From the NCBI GenBank assembly GCA_021234155.1, contig JAJEKV010000017.1, forward strand, positions 20,156,501 through 20,220,500: a DNA stretch of 64,000 nt, written 5' to 3'. Numbering within the stretch: position 1 is the stretch's first letter; each line of letters starts with the position of its first letter. The notes below the pieces were generated by a model that was not told the DNA's origin, ran no database searches, and saw only the letters and a program-made list of their open reading frames with translations. Shown here piece by piece: positions 44,825 to 56,815 of the stretch. The translations under genes were made by a program, and so were the position numbers. The DNA is from Isoetes taiwanensis. Lineage: Eukaryota; Streptophyta; Lycopodiopsida; Isoetales; Isoetaceae.

Positions 44825-45073
44825 TGTATTCCGGAATACACGCTTCTTGTAAGTGCAAGGTGTATTCGAATACACTTTGCCTTCGATCGAAAAAGCAAAG
44901 TGTATTAGGAATACACTTTGCTCAGCGAAAGGCAAAGTGTATTCGGAATACCTTTGCTCGACGAAAGGGCAATGTGTATTCGAATACGCCTTGCTTGGCG
45001 ATAAGCAAAGTGTATTCGAATACACTTTGCTCTTAGCGAATGGGCAAAGTGTATACGGAATACACTTTGGCCC
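44825..45073. repeat. Array of seven palindromes
   Basis: Seven palindromic units occur in 249 bp: 44825-44840 (perfect 16-mer TGTATTCCGGAATACA), 44855-44880, 44895-44921, 44932-44957, 44969-44994, 45005-45030 and 45042-45073. The unit at 45005 is a perfect 26-bp palindrome with half-site GCAAAGTGTATTC. The others keep the arms GCAAAGTGTATT / AATACACTTTGC while the centre varies (CG, AGG, CGG, ACGG). Spacers are 10-14 bp and share GCGAAAGG- or GCGATAAG-like words. The array lies between minus-strand remnants and plus-strand DUF7869 copy 2. It could be a binding-site array, a structured RNA or a transposon subterminal region. Confidence 0.93.
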
Positions 45074-45388
45074 TCTGGCTAAAATCGAGAAAACAAAAGA
45101 AAGGCGTACTATGTACTTTACATGCTTACACATCCATTTTTTAGCTATGTGAATCGGAATCTGACAAATATATATTAATCGGGCTTCGGGCTGGCGACTC
45201 AATCTCACAGCGGAATACATGGAATCGAGATTTCGAATTTTTCCTTTTAAAGGTAGGCAGGCTATGGGTTGTGTTTTTTCTATGTGATCACGGAATCGTC
45301 TTGTCCAAACACTCACCCGGATAAGTGTGATACGGAATAGCATTCTTTTACGACAAAAAGAACCGAGAATACTATTCGAGAATAGCAT

Positions 45389-48300
45389 TTGTATTCTCGA
45401 ATAGCATTAGTCCAATCGACTTGTGAGTTAGTAACAAACCCACAATTTTTGGAGTTGTTTGAAATGGTTAACCAGCCCAGTGAACAAACTTCCACCACCA
45501 TTTGTTTGCCCAAAGTACCTCTGCTTCAGGATGGAACACAAGGCGGAGATCTTCTTCAACACCTACCTCGACAAGGTCTTTGTTGCTTTCGAGACACTCA
45601 GGAGTCGATAACTTGTAGGTACGCCACCACCTTTCCGCCCCTCTCCAAGTCCGGTAGGAAACCCGTTTGCCACCACCTTTCACCCTCACTGTTGCATTAG
45701 CAATCTTCCACGCCATTTGTACCATCCCGACACTACAATGGCTCGACCTACGGCAAATTTTTGAACGGACTACCTCCGTGGTTTGTTGTTTCTCCATCTT
45801 CCTTACACATGCCAAGAATACAACCCGTTAGAGGCTGCGAGATTCTCCATCGTTTCTCCCATCCGATTTCACTACAAATGAAGGCGACCACTGCGGCATC
45901 TACTCCTCTTCACACAAAGCGTGGTGACACATGGGTTTTTGCAAATTTCGGTCTGCTCTAAGAGATATGTTTGATCGAACTCTGTGAAGGCGGCTTCAAC
46001 AACATTATTTGGCACATCATATCTTTGGCCCATCTCCTTCATTCAACGCCTCCGCCTTATCCGGTCTGACTTCCGTGGTTTGTTCTCCTCTACAAGCACA
46101 CCACTAAAATGAGGAGGTCACCCCAGTAGAACTCTCTTGAGAAGATGAAGACACCAGCGAAGTGCTTGAGATTACGCGTTCTCTAGCCAGTCCACCAAGA
46201 AATTCAAGGTGGATTATAGTTTGAGCATGCTCCTCTAAGAAGAAGAAACCTTATGGATTTGAGCATAAATGAGAAGACTTTTAAGTAAATGCTTGCTCAT
46301 TGGGTTGTATCAACAAATTGAACATGTCTAAATTACGAGCAATTAGAGACAACTTCAGTTCAATGACATTGGCTGACAGAATGCCTACTTGGCCTATCAT
46401 ATGAGCCGGACCGCAACACCTTCTTGCACTACATTAACCGTCAAAGAAGTTTGCCGGAAATGCTTTATGGTTGTCACCGTTTAGGGTCCACCAGAATGTC
46501 TAGAATACACAAAAAAGATGGACAAAAATCAGCAATTGATGATCATTGTGGACCAAGAAGAGTTGTAACCATGCATGCCCTTCTTCTTTGTGTCATGGAT
46601 GGAGAAATATTTTAGAGAAACATGTGAGAAAGGCGCCTAATAGCAACATGTATCATTTAGCGATAACATCACCAAAAAGATGTTTTTTAATGAGTACAAA
46701 GAGACTTGCACTCGACTTCAGCACATCTCTTACTCACACTTCACCGGTGTGGAAAAGTGAATTCGGTTTAGTGAAAATTCGAGGAGACCGGAGATACATT
46801 TTGCTCAAGGTGTGCAGAATTAAAAAGTCAAAGAGAAACTGCAAAGACAGAGGTCGAAAGAAGTAAGCTCATGTTCTTCAATCTCTCACTTGTTTTAAAA
46901 AAAATGCTTTGACCTTATTTCTTCTCTGAGGATATTATTACCAGAACCTTGCAGACATCGTGTGAACAACAAGCAGCAGAGAAGAAAAGCTTAAACCACG
47001 TAAAAAAAAAGCTCTTGAGCGTCCACTGCAATATATGTCTGTTGTGATTGATGGAATGGACCAAAAAAACTACTCTACCACATTTCTTGAACATTCCTAA
47101 AAGATGTGCAGGAGGAATGTTTTGTTAAAGTCCACCTTGTAGGAGCTATGGTCTTCAAAGGAAGTCTAAAGTGCAAAGTGTTTTTGGCGTATCCAAACTT
47201 GCATGGTGACCCGAACCTCACAATTACAATTCTTAACAAGGTCCAATGCGGCAAGAGCAATTACGCCCGGTGCTTTATCTCGCAACTTGACAATACTACA
47301 AGGGAGAACAAGAATCAAACACTCTTTGCGTCTTTTGTGCCATGTTAGTGGAGCTAGGGATCTTTAGAAAAGTGGCTCGGTTTCTTACTTGTAGGACACA
47401 CTCATGATCAGATTGACCAAATGTTAAACATTGGATTTTACGTCGCCTTAGAAGGAAGAAGGCTTTTCTGTCTTCCTTCTTTAGTTCGAATTATTGAAGA
47501 TTCTTACACTCCTACTCGATTTGGTCGATCTTCTTAAAGAGGCTGCTGATTTGGAAGTTTATTTTCTCTCAACGTTCAAGCAGAGAACAAAGGCGTGAAC
47601 AAGTTGAATGATCTTACCTTTCAACATCATATCAAGTTCTACTTGAAGGATGGCCAAAGCTTCTTACAGGGAAAAGTATACCACAACTAAAATTTGGAGT
47701 CCACCCGGAGGATTCACGGCTTCCTTAAATATATTCGGACACTTCCATCATAGAGCGTCTTTGAGCAACTTCCCTCTCAAAATCCTAAGGAGTCAAGCGG
47801 AAGAAAAGTACCCCGAGTCATCCTTAAAAGCCATTGAAAATGGAATTTCCCTCGGGCTTTAAGTACTTCTTAGAAGAAGATCGGATGTGGTGGAGTAATT
47901 TCTTTCTCGAGCAGAAAAATTGTTGTACAAAATATAGCTCTAAGGCGGTTGCAAGAACCATTTCAATGGCCTAACACCTTCCATCAACCTGACACAAAAT
48001 GAGGTCCAAGCGATTGCTACATTTGCACCTACGGTAGAAGGCGAGGAGGACCGAGTCATGTACCTCGGACGGGGGCGAGGAATGAGCCTCAAGGTAATAT
48101 CCGAAATTACCAAGGGTATGCTAATTGCTCTTCAAGCGGGAGGATGACAAAGGTCGACCTTTACGGATAGCAAAGTGCTTGACACGGTCAAGGAGGAAGG
48201 CAGTCACTAAACTCAAGATTCATTGGCTTGCAACACGCTCGGAAAATGCTTTTGAAGGTAGATATGAGTTAGAAATGAGAAGCCAAGGAAAAGGAGAAAG

Positions 48301-48640
48301 TCCAAGAAGGTGGGTTGTAGGGATGAGCTGATCCTTAATGGCGTGACTATATTGTGCTATGATTTTAAATTGAAATCGACAATCGTCCGCCCGAGGAGGA
48401 CTATCAATTTGCTTAAAAAAAAGCATAATTACGAAGAAGAGGATGAAGAAGGTGGTGGCAATGCTACACCATCTGTTGATAGTGATGAGGAAGATAACTC
48501 AAGCACTTCCTCTAGTGGCCCGATTGAAAGAAGTGAAGGTGATGAGGATGGCATAAATGAACATGATGGCGTCACGGATCCTTCCTTCATCCTCCTCATA
48601 CTTTTGCACATAAGCCAGTCTTAGAAAAAAGGCGTAAATT
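45389..48640 (+). pseudogene. Decayed DUF7869-type transposon gene, copy 2
   Basis: Pieces of the same protein type as at 0.5-2.1 kb are readable in changing frames: VFLAYPNLHGDPNLTI and FISQLDNTTRENKNQTLF at about 47185-47325 (parallel to LQLDNCAGQNKN), then VGHTHDQIDQML near 47395-47430 (parallel to PGHTHEDVDALF). A late segment reads KIHWLATRSENAFEGRYELE near 48210-48270 and an acidic tail (EEEDEEGGGNATPSVDSDEE) at about 48436-48495. The upstream part, 45.4-46.9 kb, contains open but unassigned frames. Many stops show it is older or faster-decaying than copy 1. Its 5' end faces the palindrome array. Confidence 0.62.
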
Positions 48641-48649
48641 TTGCATGTG

Positions 48650-51540
48650 AATATGAAGATTCTATCTTCAAATTTTGAGAATACTACGGTTTCGATTCTG
48701 GACTAACTTCAATTTTTGTTAAATATTTTATCCTCACGAAATTAGGGTTTTCTCGTAAAATATACTTCAACAACATTCTATTTGCTAAGAAAAATGACAC
48801 TTTAAAAAAGTCAATTCTTTCGTTGCACAAAAAAATTAGTCACTTTTGGGGGGGTCAAAATAGAATTTCATGCAAATTTTTTTTTTAACCTCATTTTACC
48901 CCCTTTTTGTAAAAAAAAAAAAGGAATCTTTGAGGAATATTCCTTTCGCTCTCGTTTAGATGATTTGCTCCCGTTTAATACGCAACTTTGTTAGAATTGA
49001 AACGTGTGGCCAACCACCAGCGGCAAGCTCCATCCAAGGCGGCAAGCTCCATCCAAAAAACTATTCCATACCAATAGAGAATGATTATTCCAACATAGAC
49101 ATGCTTAGCCTATTTAGCTCTGCAGAAGTGCTAAGGAAACTCTTTTGGATTAAAAAAGACATTGATTACTTGTCCACCATAACACAATGGATCTCACTGA
49201 CCAAGTACTGCCAAAGATATACATCAGTGCGAAATAAGTTATCAAAATTGAATGAAATATGTTATGATTCTTATATGTCCATTAGATGCATGTATCAAAA
49301 GCGGATGGTACACTATAAACCTAAATGTTGACATAGAAAATGGCAATGCAGATAAGCAAGCATGTTGCTGCTTTTGGTATCTGGCAGAAGGCCAGGCAGA
49401 TATGAGAAGGCCAGGCAGATATGACGATGCAGCATTCTAATCCCTGCATGTGATCCATCTATAACTAAGAAATAAGCAGGGGGGTATAAGCAGGGGGGTT
49501 AATAATATCCTGTACAAACTTTCTGGCAGCCTCTAACTCTACAGGCTTGGGTTTAGGAACATTATACATTTCACATCAATTCAAAATTGTTGTTTTCAAA
49601 GAATTATTTGGAAACATGCATATGTTATCTAGCATGTTACCTGTTTGCAAACAATCTCGCCGTCCACTCTCAAACCATGCTTCAATACATGCTCTTTTCA
49701 TAACTCGCCCGAAGCTACAATCACGGGATCGCCATGAGCCGCTTGGATATAGGGCGGTGAAACTCCACAAAGGCTGCTCCATATTCCATTTTGTTCGACG
49801 ACCGCCATTGAAAAAGAGGAATTAGGCCTACTCCCACAATATTTAAGTGTGGCCCAAAATCACGGGGCCTTGCTTGCTCCAAGCAAAACATCAGCCACCA
49901 TAGGTTTCTCGGCTCCACTATTCTCCACTCTAGGTTTGATGTAAGGCTCGGGATCATAAGAGGGCTTTAGATCAGCTTTAGCTTTTTGATGTTTTCTCCT
50001 TTACTCTATCCTCCGATTTGGAGTTATTTCCAGATGCACGCAATATGTGGACACGCATGTAATGAAAGTTAGCTACAAACCACGAGCATTTTTATTACAC
50101 ACCGCACGGACATGAAATTAGAAATGTTTGCTACCTAAAGTGACATGCACAACTTACATGTAAAAAGAAAACATGCATTCTCAAATCAATGTTTGCAACC
50201 AAAACTCGTGCGGTGATCCCAACTAATCTATATTTATCTTTGAAGCTAAGCCCTTTTCTAAAGCGCACTAAGAGCTCTAGAGCAACTCTATACTACCATA
50301 CGCATGCACGAAAAACATTGCAAATCATATGAAACTGGTGTCTTGTTGCTCAAATGTCGGATTCACGGGCTTCCAATCTCACCTTTCCCTCCTTTGCTCC
50401 TAATACGTAAGGCATTTTAAATTTAGGTATTCTTTGGATGCCCCTCCAAAAAATCTTTTGCAGAACACATAGAACTGACCCTTGGGCTTGCTACTTTGAC
50501 CTTCAATGAATAAGTACATATGCATACATCAAAATCATCCTTAGAAGGCATACCATGCTCCTTGCTTGCAAGTTTATACAGGAGCTTGCAAACATGCCCA
50601 TTGCATGGCTAAATTAGCATTACCAGTAGTCTGGTTTACAAATGGCTTCTAGTCAATACAGTGCTCAGGATGGCTTTTCGATAACTTTGAGATTGCATAG
50701 TATTGAGCTCCCTGTAAAAACAAAGATGGTAAGACATAGATAAAACAACGATTGCAACAACAATGGCAATAACGAAGCAATAACTTGACTTGCACAGATT
50801 GAAGCAATAACCATAGCAGAATTCCTGAAGCAACATAGCTCTGTAATGGCCAACAATGCAGCAGCAGTAAAGCACCAATCCTCTCATAGAATGGCCCTAA
50901 AGCATGTCTACAGGATAGATGACCTCAGAAATCACACTTAATAAACGTGGACCAGATTGGATATACAGATACCAAGCAAGGAAAAGCAAAAAGTCGGAAA
51001 GAATCCAAGGACCTAAGCCCAGTATACTCACGTGCTTCAATTGCCTACTTCAATGCTCTGCTTCAAATGAATGATCCGAGCTCTTTTCCCAGCAAATAAA
51101 AACCTCAAGCCACCAAATGTAGCGAAAGAAGAATAGAAGTCGGCAAGGTTCTCATACGATTACATAAACAGATAAGAATGAAGGCGGTTTAAGGTCTTAA
51201 TGTTCTCGCTCCACCGATGGCGAGGAACAAAAAATATGGTGCTTGTGGCGATTCAAAACACCTAAGAAATCTTGCTCACGAGATTCACGAGTCCCTAAGC
51301 TATCGTAACATTTAACCCAATATGGCGTTCCTTCTCTTCTCCCATCACTTTCTTTTCTATATTCGATTCTCCTAGAGCTGGGCCCCACCAATCGAAGGAA
51401 AGGCGTGACAGAGAAAGCTGGCCACCCACAATCGAAGGAAAAGGCGAGAGACGGGAAACAAAGGGCTAAAGCCGAGGAAAGAAAGCAAGAATTTGAAAAT
51501 TTCGTCCCCTTGAGAAGGAAGGAACGCCGCATCTTGGCGT
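48650..51540. other. Intergenic stretch, no recognised gene
   Basis: Open frames at 48960-49331 (plus) and 49721-49957 (minus) are unassigned. Homopolymer runs occur near 48850-48920. A pair of AATCGAAGGAAAGGCG-like blocks lies at 51390-51445. The rest is AT-rich without visible signals. Confidence 0.4.
49018..49500 (+). repeat. Cluster of short tandem duplications
   Basis: Three separate short duplications lie within 0.5 kb: CGGCAAGCTCCATCCAA twice (49021-49056), AGAAGGCCAGGCAGATATGA twice (about 49385-49424) and ATAAGCAGGGGGGT twice (about 49471-49500). Each pair is identical or nearly so. Confidence 0.85.
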
Positions 51541-51599
51541 TCCATGCGGCTACCTGAGCACATTCCCAACCCCCTTACCAAAATAAAAAAGAAGATAAT

Positions 51600-53087
51600 A
51601 ATTAGCATGCCACCTGGCCCAAATCGATTGGGCAAGGCAGAGTTTCCAATTTGGGACACCCAAATTGGGGGTTGCACCCCAATTAATTGGAGATGGAGGA
51701 GGAGATGCTGCCCAACCATGAGATGCTGTTCGACCCTGTTCCAGCCAGAAGGATGGCAACCCAGAGGGATAGTGGAGCTAGCTATGTTCCGGTTAGTACA
51801 TAGTTAGCTTAGTTGTGATTCTAGTAGGCTAGCGCCTCTGTTAGGCTTCTTTGTTGAACTTTTGCTGTTGATTAACCCTTGTTTGATAGTTAGAACTGTT
51901 CTTTGTTCTTGTTCATGTTCTGTGATGTATGGATGTATTTGGTAGTCTCTCATTAGTTCCTCCTCAAGCGAGGGGATTAAGGGGGTAGAGACCTCATGCA
52001 CTGATGTTTATTTAGTATGCTTCTATTAGATCCGATAATACCCATTAATTGCGGTTTGTGTACAAGATCCCACCCGAGTCAGTGGGAATCTATGGCATCA
52101 TTGAAGCACCGGATAAGGGGCCGTGAGTGATGAAGTGAGGGGTGGGGGTCTCACCGAGCATAAAAGGCTACTGGGACTCCTTCGATGAGCTAGGCCTAAT
52201 AGTCGGTCCGTAGAGGGCGGATATGGGTCCGACACTCCCGGGTACAGTGGTGTGACCATCCCGTACTTTGAAGATAAAGTTAGGGGAGTAGGTGTGAGCA
52301 CGGATGCGGGGTCAGCTGATGATGCAAGACGTGTCCTCTAGCTCACCCATGGATTCACTGCGACCCTGGAAGGGGACACATCTCTGACCTGCCTCATCGG
52401 ACCGGGAAGATGTAACCTGGAGTAGTCCCGAAGGGTGATTCCTTGGGATTGCGTCTCCGGAAGGCTACAATGGCGCCATAGCTTGATTCAGCTCATCCAA
52501 AGTGTGCGCCGGGGAGGGCGGATGGAGTGGACAACCCTAGCCAGCGTTCTATGCCAATAGCGCCAAAGTTATACCTCTGTCTGCTGATCTCTTGAGACCG
52601 AGCCGTCAGTCCATCCTCACAGGAGTCTGAGCTGGGGTAGAACCTGGGGTTTGGGGTGTTTTCCCTAGGACTAGATGCATCTTCTTTGTCGTTAGTACTT
52701 GGATGGATGTGCCACCCTTCGTGGTGGTTATTTATGTATGATTTATGCTGTATGCTAACATGCATTCACGCTTCCGCGACTTAGGAGTCCCATTGAAGGC
52801 GTGGGCCGAATGATACCTCCATGTCCTTCACCGGGGCATCTTTCTATGGATGGTCCGAGTTAGACGGAGGGCCCTGCTCATGATGAGCTGATTGCCATGG
52901 GAGGGGGAAGTCCCTGCCAACTAGATTCGGTTGGATTCTCTGGATTGGGTAGAGCCATATAATGCCTACTTGCAATGTTCTCAAGCCCGAACTCAGTTGA
53001 GTAGATTGAGTTTGTGGCAATACAAGCTAGTTAATATGATTGTATGTTTGCTTTTACTTCATAGAGTCTGTTGAGTTTATAGAAGCT
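51600..53087 (+). mobile_element. Long LTR of a Ty3/Ty1-type retroelement
   Basis: A GC-balanced, non-coding stretch with many stops in all frames ends directly before a primer-binding site (53088). It has features common in long plant LTRs, such as a GGGATTAAGGGGGTAGAGACC block and GGAGGGGGAAGTCCC near the right end. Beyond the primer site the sequence becomes ordinary AT-rich DNA within about 70 bp, so the element appears truncated or is a recombined remnant. The left border is uncertain by some hundred bases. Confidence 0.5.
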
Positions 53088-53100
53088 TGGTATTAGAGCC
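53088..53100 (+). other. tRNA-Met primer-binding site
   Basis: TGGTATTAGAGCC matches the usual plant retroelement site TGGTATCAGAGCC (complementary to the 3' end of initiator Met-tRNA) with one C-to-T change. It defines the 3' end of the LTR upstream and the plus orientation of the element. Confidence 0.7.
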
Positions 53101-55936
53101 GAGTCAATCTCAAATTTCTGTGCGATGGCCTAAAACAGATTAATATTCCTAAAGGCTAGTACAATCATGCCATGAATGTTGTTGCTTAAACTACCACTCA
53201 AATTGGAATACCTACATCATCTAGCTTTGCCAAAAACTAAAGAAATTTGGTTGACATCGCTATATTATATGGATGGTTTTTGGATATATACCAACAACCA
53301 CCTTTACCTGCAAATCCTCTACTGTTATCCCCTCCCCTCCCCCTCAAAAAAAAAAAAAAAAAAAAGAAAAGGGATGAAAGACCAGCATAGAAAAAATTAA
53401 ATGCGTGGATAAAGTAGAGGGCATGCTATCATATGTAATTATTCCTGGCAACATGGAAAAGTTCTTTGAAAGAGATAAAGCTATAAAATAATAAAGCTAA
53501 AAACTAGCAGAACTTGCAGGCTGTGGATAGATACTTAATGAATGTAGCCAGAATATGATGACAAGGCCGTTTTATAGGACGTTTTTCTAAGCAGAGGGAG
53601 AAATCTCATCAGTTGTTCATGCCAACTCAAATTGCAAAAAGTTGAGCAGTTGAAGACGGTTGTGAAGAAAGCAACAGATGGTTGAGAAAAGTTAAAACGC
53701 ATAAACAAACATAGAAATCAATGATGTTAAAGCCACTATCTCTGCCACCCTTGAGGAAGAGAAAAGAAGAGTCAAAACGGCTCTCAATATCCAGATCACA
53801 GAACTGACTGGACTTGACTTTTTGAAAGCTCCAACCAACTTTATCCAAACCAATTATCCAAGATCATAGCATTGAGTTACCTTAGGAAGTGAACAATGGA
53901 ACATGAATGACCTGCTTTCAGGCAGTTCTATCTAGTTTTTCTCTGTGTGGAGGCTGCACCATCGAAACTTTGATCTTGTTCTTTCGGCCTTCTTGCCAAA
54001 CTGAAGACCATTGTGCATCTGTTAAATTTTTCTTCTAACCATTTCACTTTCAAAGCAGGATGTAATCCTTCACCAGAAAGTCCATGAATCTCAATAAAAT
54101 CCTGCTCAGACACGGCTTCGGCCATTGACAAACAACCGGATCAGAAAATTATATAACGGAATTGCCCAATTGAAATAGCAAAAGGTAAGGAAATGGGGGA
54201 CTCAAAAGAAGGGATCAAAATAGAGAAAGAAGAAAGGGCGCGCAGGAAATGAGGCAACTGAGTTCTTCCGTAATTAATTAGGATTGCTTGAATTTTAGGT
54301 GCTTTAGGTGCTTGGTGTTTTCACGCATTTTGGGGTACCACTATCAAATTTACACCCACTAATGGGGGCAGGACCCATCTAAGTATGCTGTAAATTGTTC
54401 TATACGCCACGGCTTACTGCGAAATCAAAATGCCACCATCACCACCACCACCTTATAGCTTCTGATTAAGAACTTTGATTGATAAACTATTTCTTGCAAC
54501 GTATTCATCTTCTCGAGACCTTTCTAGTGATAACCCATTCTTATATCTTTCTAACTTTTTTATTGAAGAACTTGAGTCATTTATTCGTCACGCACATCTC
54601 TAGTACAATACATGTATCATAGGAAGCAAATATAAATCCACTTCAGACCGCGATATCTTATGAAGGAGCTGATATATGATTGTATATTATATATGGTCAA
54701 TCTTGAACCTATGACCTCAAGACAATGGTTTTTAAAGTCGCCATTAAAGTCATATTGGTCATACTCGAACCCATGATGTTGCTATATCTTTTGATTATAG
54801 ATATATAAAACCCGTATTATTTGAGATTATTACCTGTTTGAGTCTAGGGCTAGAATTTGACGGCTTTCATGCCTGTTTTTGGAATTTTTGCCTGTCAAAA
54901 CAGGTACAAAATGATAATTGTATGGCAAATGAAAGGCAGCACTTGGACTATTGCCCATCATAGTGAAGGGCAACTACAAGATCTGCACGTCATTTGAAAA
55001 GCTAAGAATATAGAAATGCCCGTCATTTTTTTTTACTATAAATCTGTAGAAATTATATACAATTTATATTGTGAATAGTACATACATGCAACTATATAAA
55101 TACAAGTTAACCGAAATTTTAAATGGTTTAAATTATCTACATATAATACTAAAGCCGAAATAAGATGATAGTTTGTGCGCGATCTTGGCTGTTAATTTTA
55201 TTGTGTTTCACAACTTTTATTTTGAGCCGTTTAATAGGTAGTTATTATTTTGCCTTTTCTGGCTAGGTCAATGCATACAAAACGACCGTAAACGATTTTG
55301 CCTTGTCTAGTGGAATTATTTTCCAAAACGATTTTGCCATATTCGATGGGAGTATTGTGTTGGAAAGGGTGTGCAATGAATGTTTTCAGATGGATTTGAG
55401 ATAGGCTACTCTGGTCCTTGGATTTAAAAAAGGAAAAACTCTGGCATGAAGCACTAAAAGGCTTCGGTTAAGCAACATTTGTCTTTCTATGGATCCATGT
55501 TACTTTTGGGCAGCAGCGCCTTGCCGATTGATCTAGAAACCTTCTGTTCATTGCAGATTTTCATGCCTTCGAGAAGGCCCAATAAGCTTTCAGCAAAAGT
55601 AATGAAGATCGCCATTTCCCTGCTTTCTAAAATTCTTTAAATCTCTAATCTATTGGTCGTTATATGCATGACCTACCACGTGCAATCGCTAAACCAGATC
55701 ATGAGGATGAGACTATTCAGGAAAAAGAGGCTTACGTGACTGGCATGTTCATAGCTTGTTGGTCGGGTTAGTTACCTTTTTCTGGCATTTTTTTAAGAGC
55801 CAGATGCAGACAGGATAAAAGTGTTGCCAGATGGAATTTTTTATGCATCCAGAGATTCACATTACTCTTTAAGGCAACAAGGATATACAAAATGAAAATC
55901 ATCAAAGTAGACACCTTACTGTCAGGTGAAATCCCA
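53101..55936. other. AT-rich intergenic stretch
   Basis: No gene is recognised. A 20-bp A-run lies at 53346-53365. Two related blocks with GGTCAATCTTGAACCTATGA and GGTCATACTCGAACCCATGA lie at 54698 and 54757. Minus-strand frames at 53627-53848 and 53928-54131 are unassigned. Confidence 0.5.
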
Positions 55937-56815
55937 TCGATCCGAGACATCGGATCGACATTCTAGAATGGGGCGAGCATGCATGTCTTGCATGCATGCA
56001 TGCGGCGCATGCCCTTTCTGGTTGGGAGTTCGCTATTTTAGGCGCGGTTCTGCATCAACTTCTCATCGGCGCTTCCTCTTCTCTCAGCAGTACCTTATTC
56101 TCTTTGAACCCACCATCCCCCCCTTCTTTGTTTATTGTATTTGTCGCTTTGGCACGCTGCGGACCAGCCCTCTATTTGACGAGGTTTTGTTTTTTATCGC
56201 CTGGCACGCTGATCAGCCCCTCCACTGGGAGGTTTGTTTTGTCTCGTTTTGTTGTGTTGGTGTGCGTGTACGGGTTGGCGAAGCGACATCCGCTTTCGAC
56301 TTCTCCATGCGTGGGTTTTGGGGGCGATTTCTATGCCTTTACGTTTGTCCAAGCCCCTTGCCAAAGGCTTATCACTAGGGTTTTTCCAAAAAACCGAAAA
56401 GGGCGGGTTTTTTAATCCCGGTGATAAGCTTTCGGCAGGTACACCAGCCACACATCTATTAGCATTGTATTTTTTGGGGTCCAAATGATATAATTGGATT
56501 TTCACTTTATTTTTCGTGGGTAGTTCGCATGTGTGCGGCTACCCACTGTCCACCATTGATGAAAATCTGCTGAGAAAATCTTCTCTCAGCAGTACCTTAT
56601 TCTCTTTGAATTGTTTCCAGGCAGGGGAGGGGCTTCTTCCTGCCTGGTTTGGCCCATTTGGCATTTCTTTTATGCTGTGGCATGTCCTTTCTCGGCCTTG
56701 GCTCTTCTTTAGCCTTCATCCTGTGACCTTCGTCCTCGATTCCAGTTTGTTAAGGAAGTTCTCTGGTATTCGGGCGGTTTGTTGGTTTCATGCGAGCCCC
56801 ATTCTAGAATAGACT
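55937..56815 (+). mobile_element. Solo terminal unit related to the DIRS-like ends
   Basis: The unit starts with TCGATCCGA-GACA-TCGGATCGA (55937-55958), then ATTCTAGAATGGGGCGAGCA, and ends CATGCGAGCCCCATTCTAGA near 56810, so ATTCTAGAATGGGGC is inverted at the two ends. Inside are blocks shared with 11651-12240: TTCGCTATTT...TTCTCATCGGCG, the GGGTTTTTCC hairpin (56363-56432), and GGCTACCCACTGTCCACCATTG. It is about 880 bp with no coding sequence of its own. It is best explained as a solo terminal repeat or non-autonomous relative of the element at 11.1-20.2 kb. Confidence 0.7.
56363..56432 (+). promoter_or_regulatory. Conserved LTR-type hairpin, copy B
   Basis: The arms AAAGGCTTATCAC and GTGATAAGCTTT enclose TAGGGTTTTTCC and GGGTTTTTTAATCCC. 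Relative to copy A the inner stem changed from CTTATCGC/GCGATAAG to CTTATCAC/GTGATAAG, so a G-C pair became A-T and pairing was kept. Confidence 0.75.

Noticed and set aside
44788-45388. Open frames on both strands through the palindrome array (repeated VYSNTLC / VLGIHFA peptides)
   Set aside because: The frames are a by-product of the palindromes, appear on both strands, and break where units differ in length, so they are not taken as proteins.
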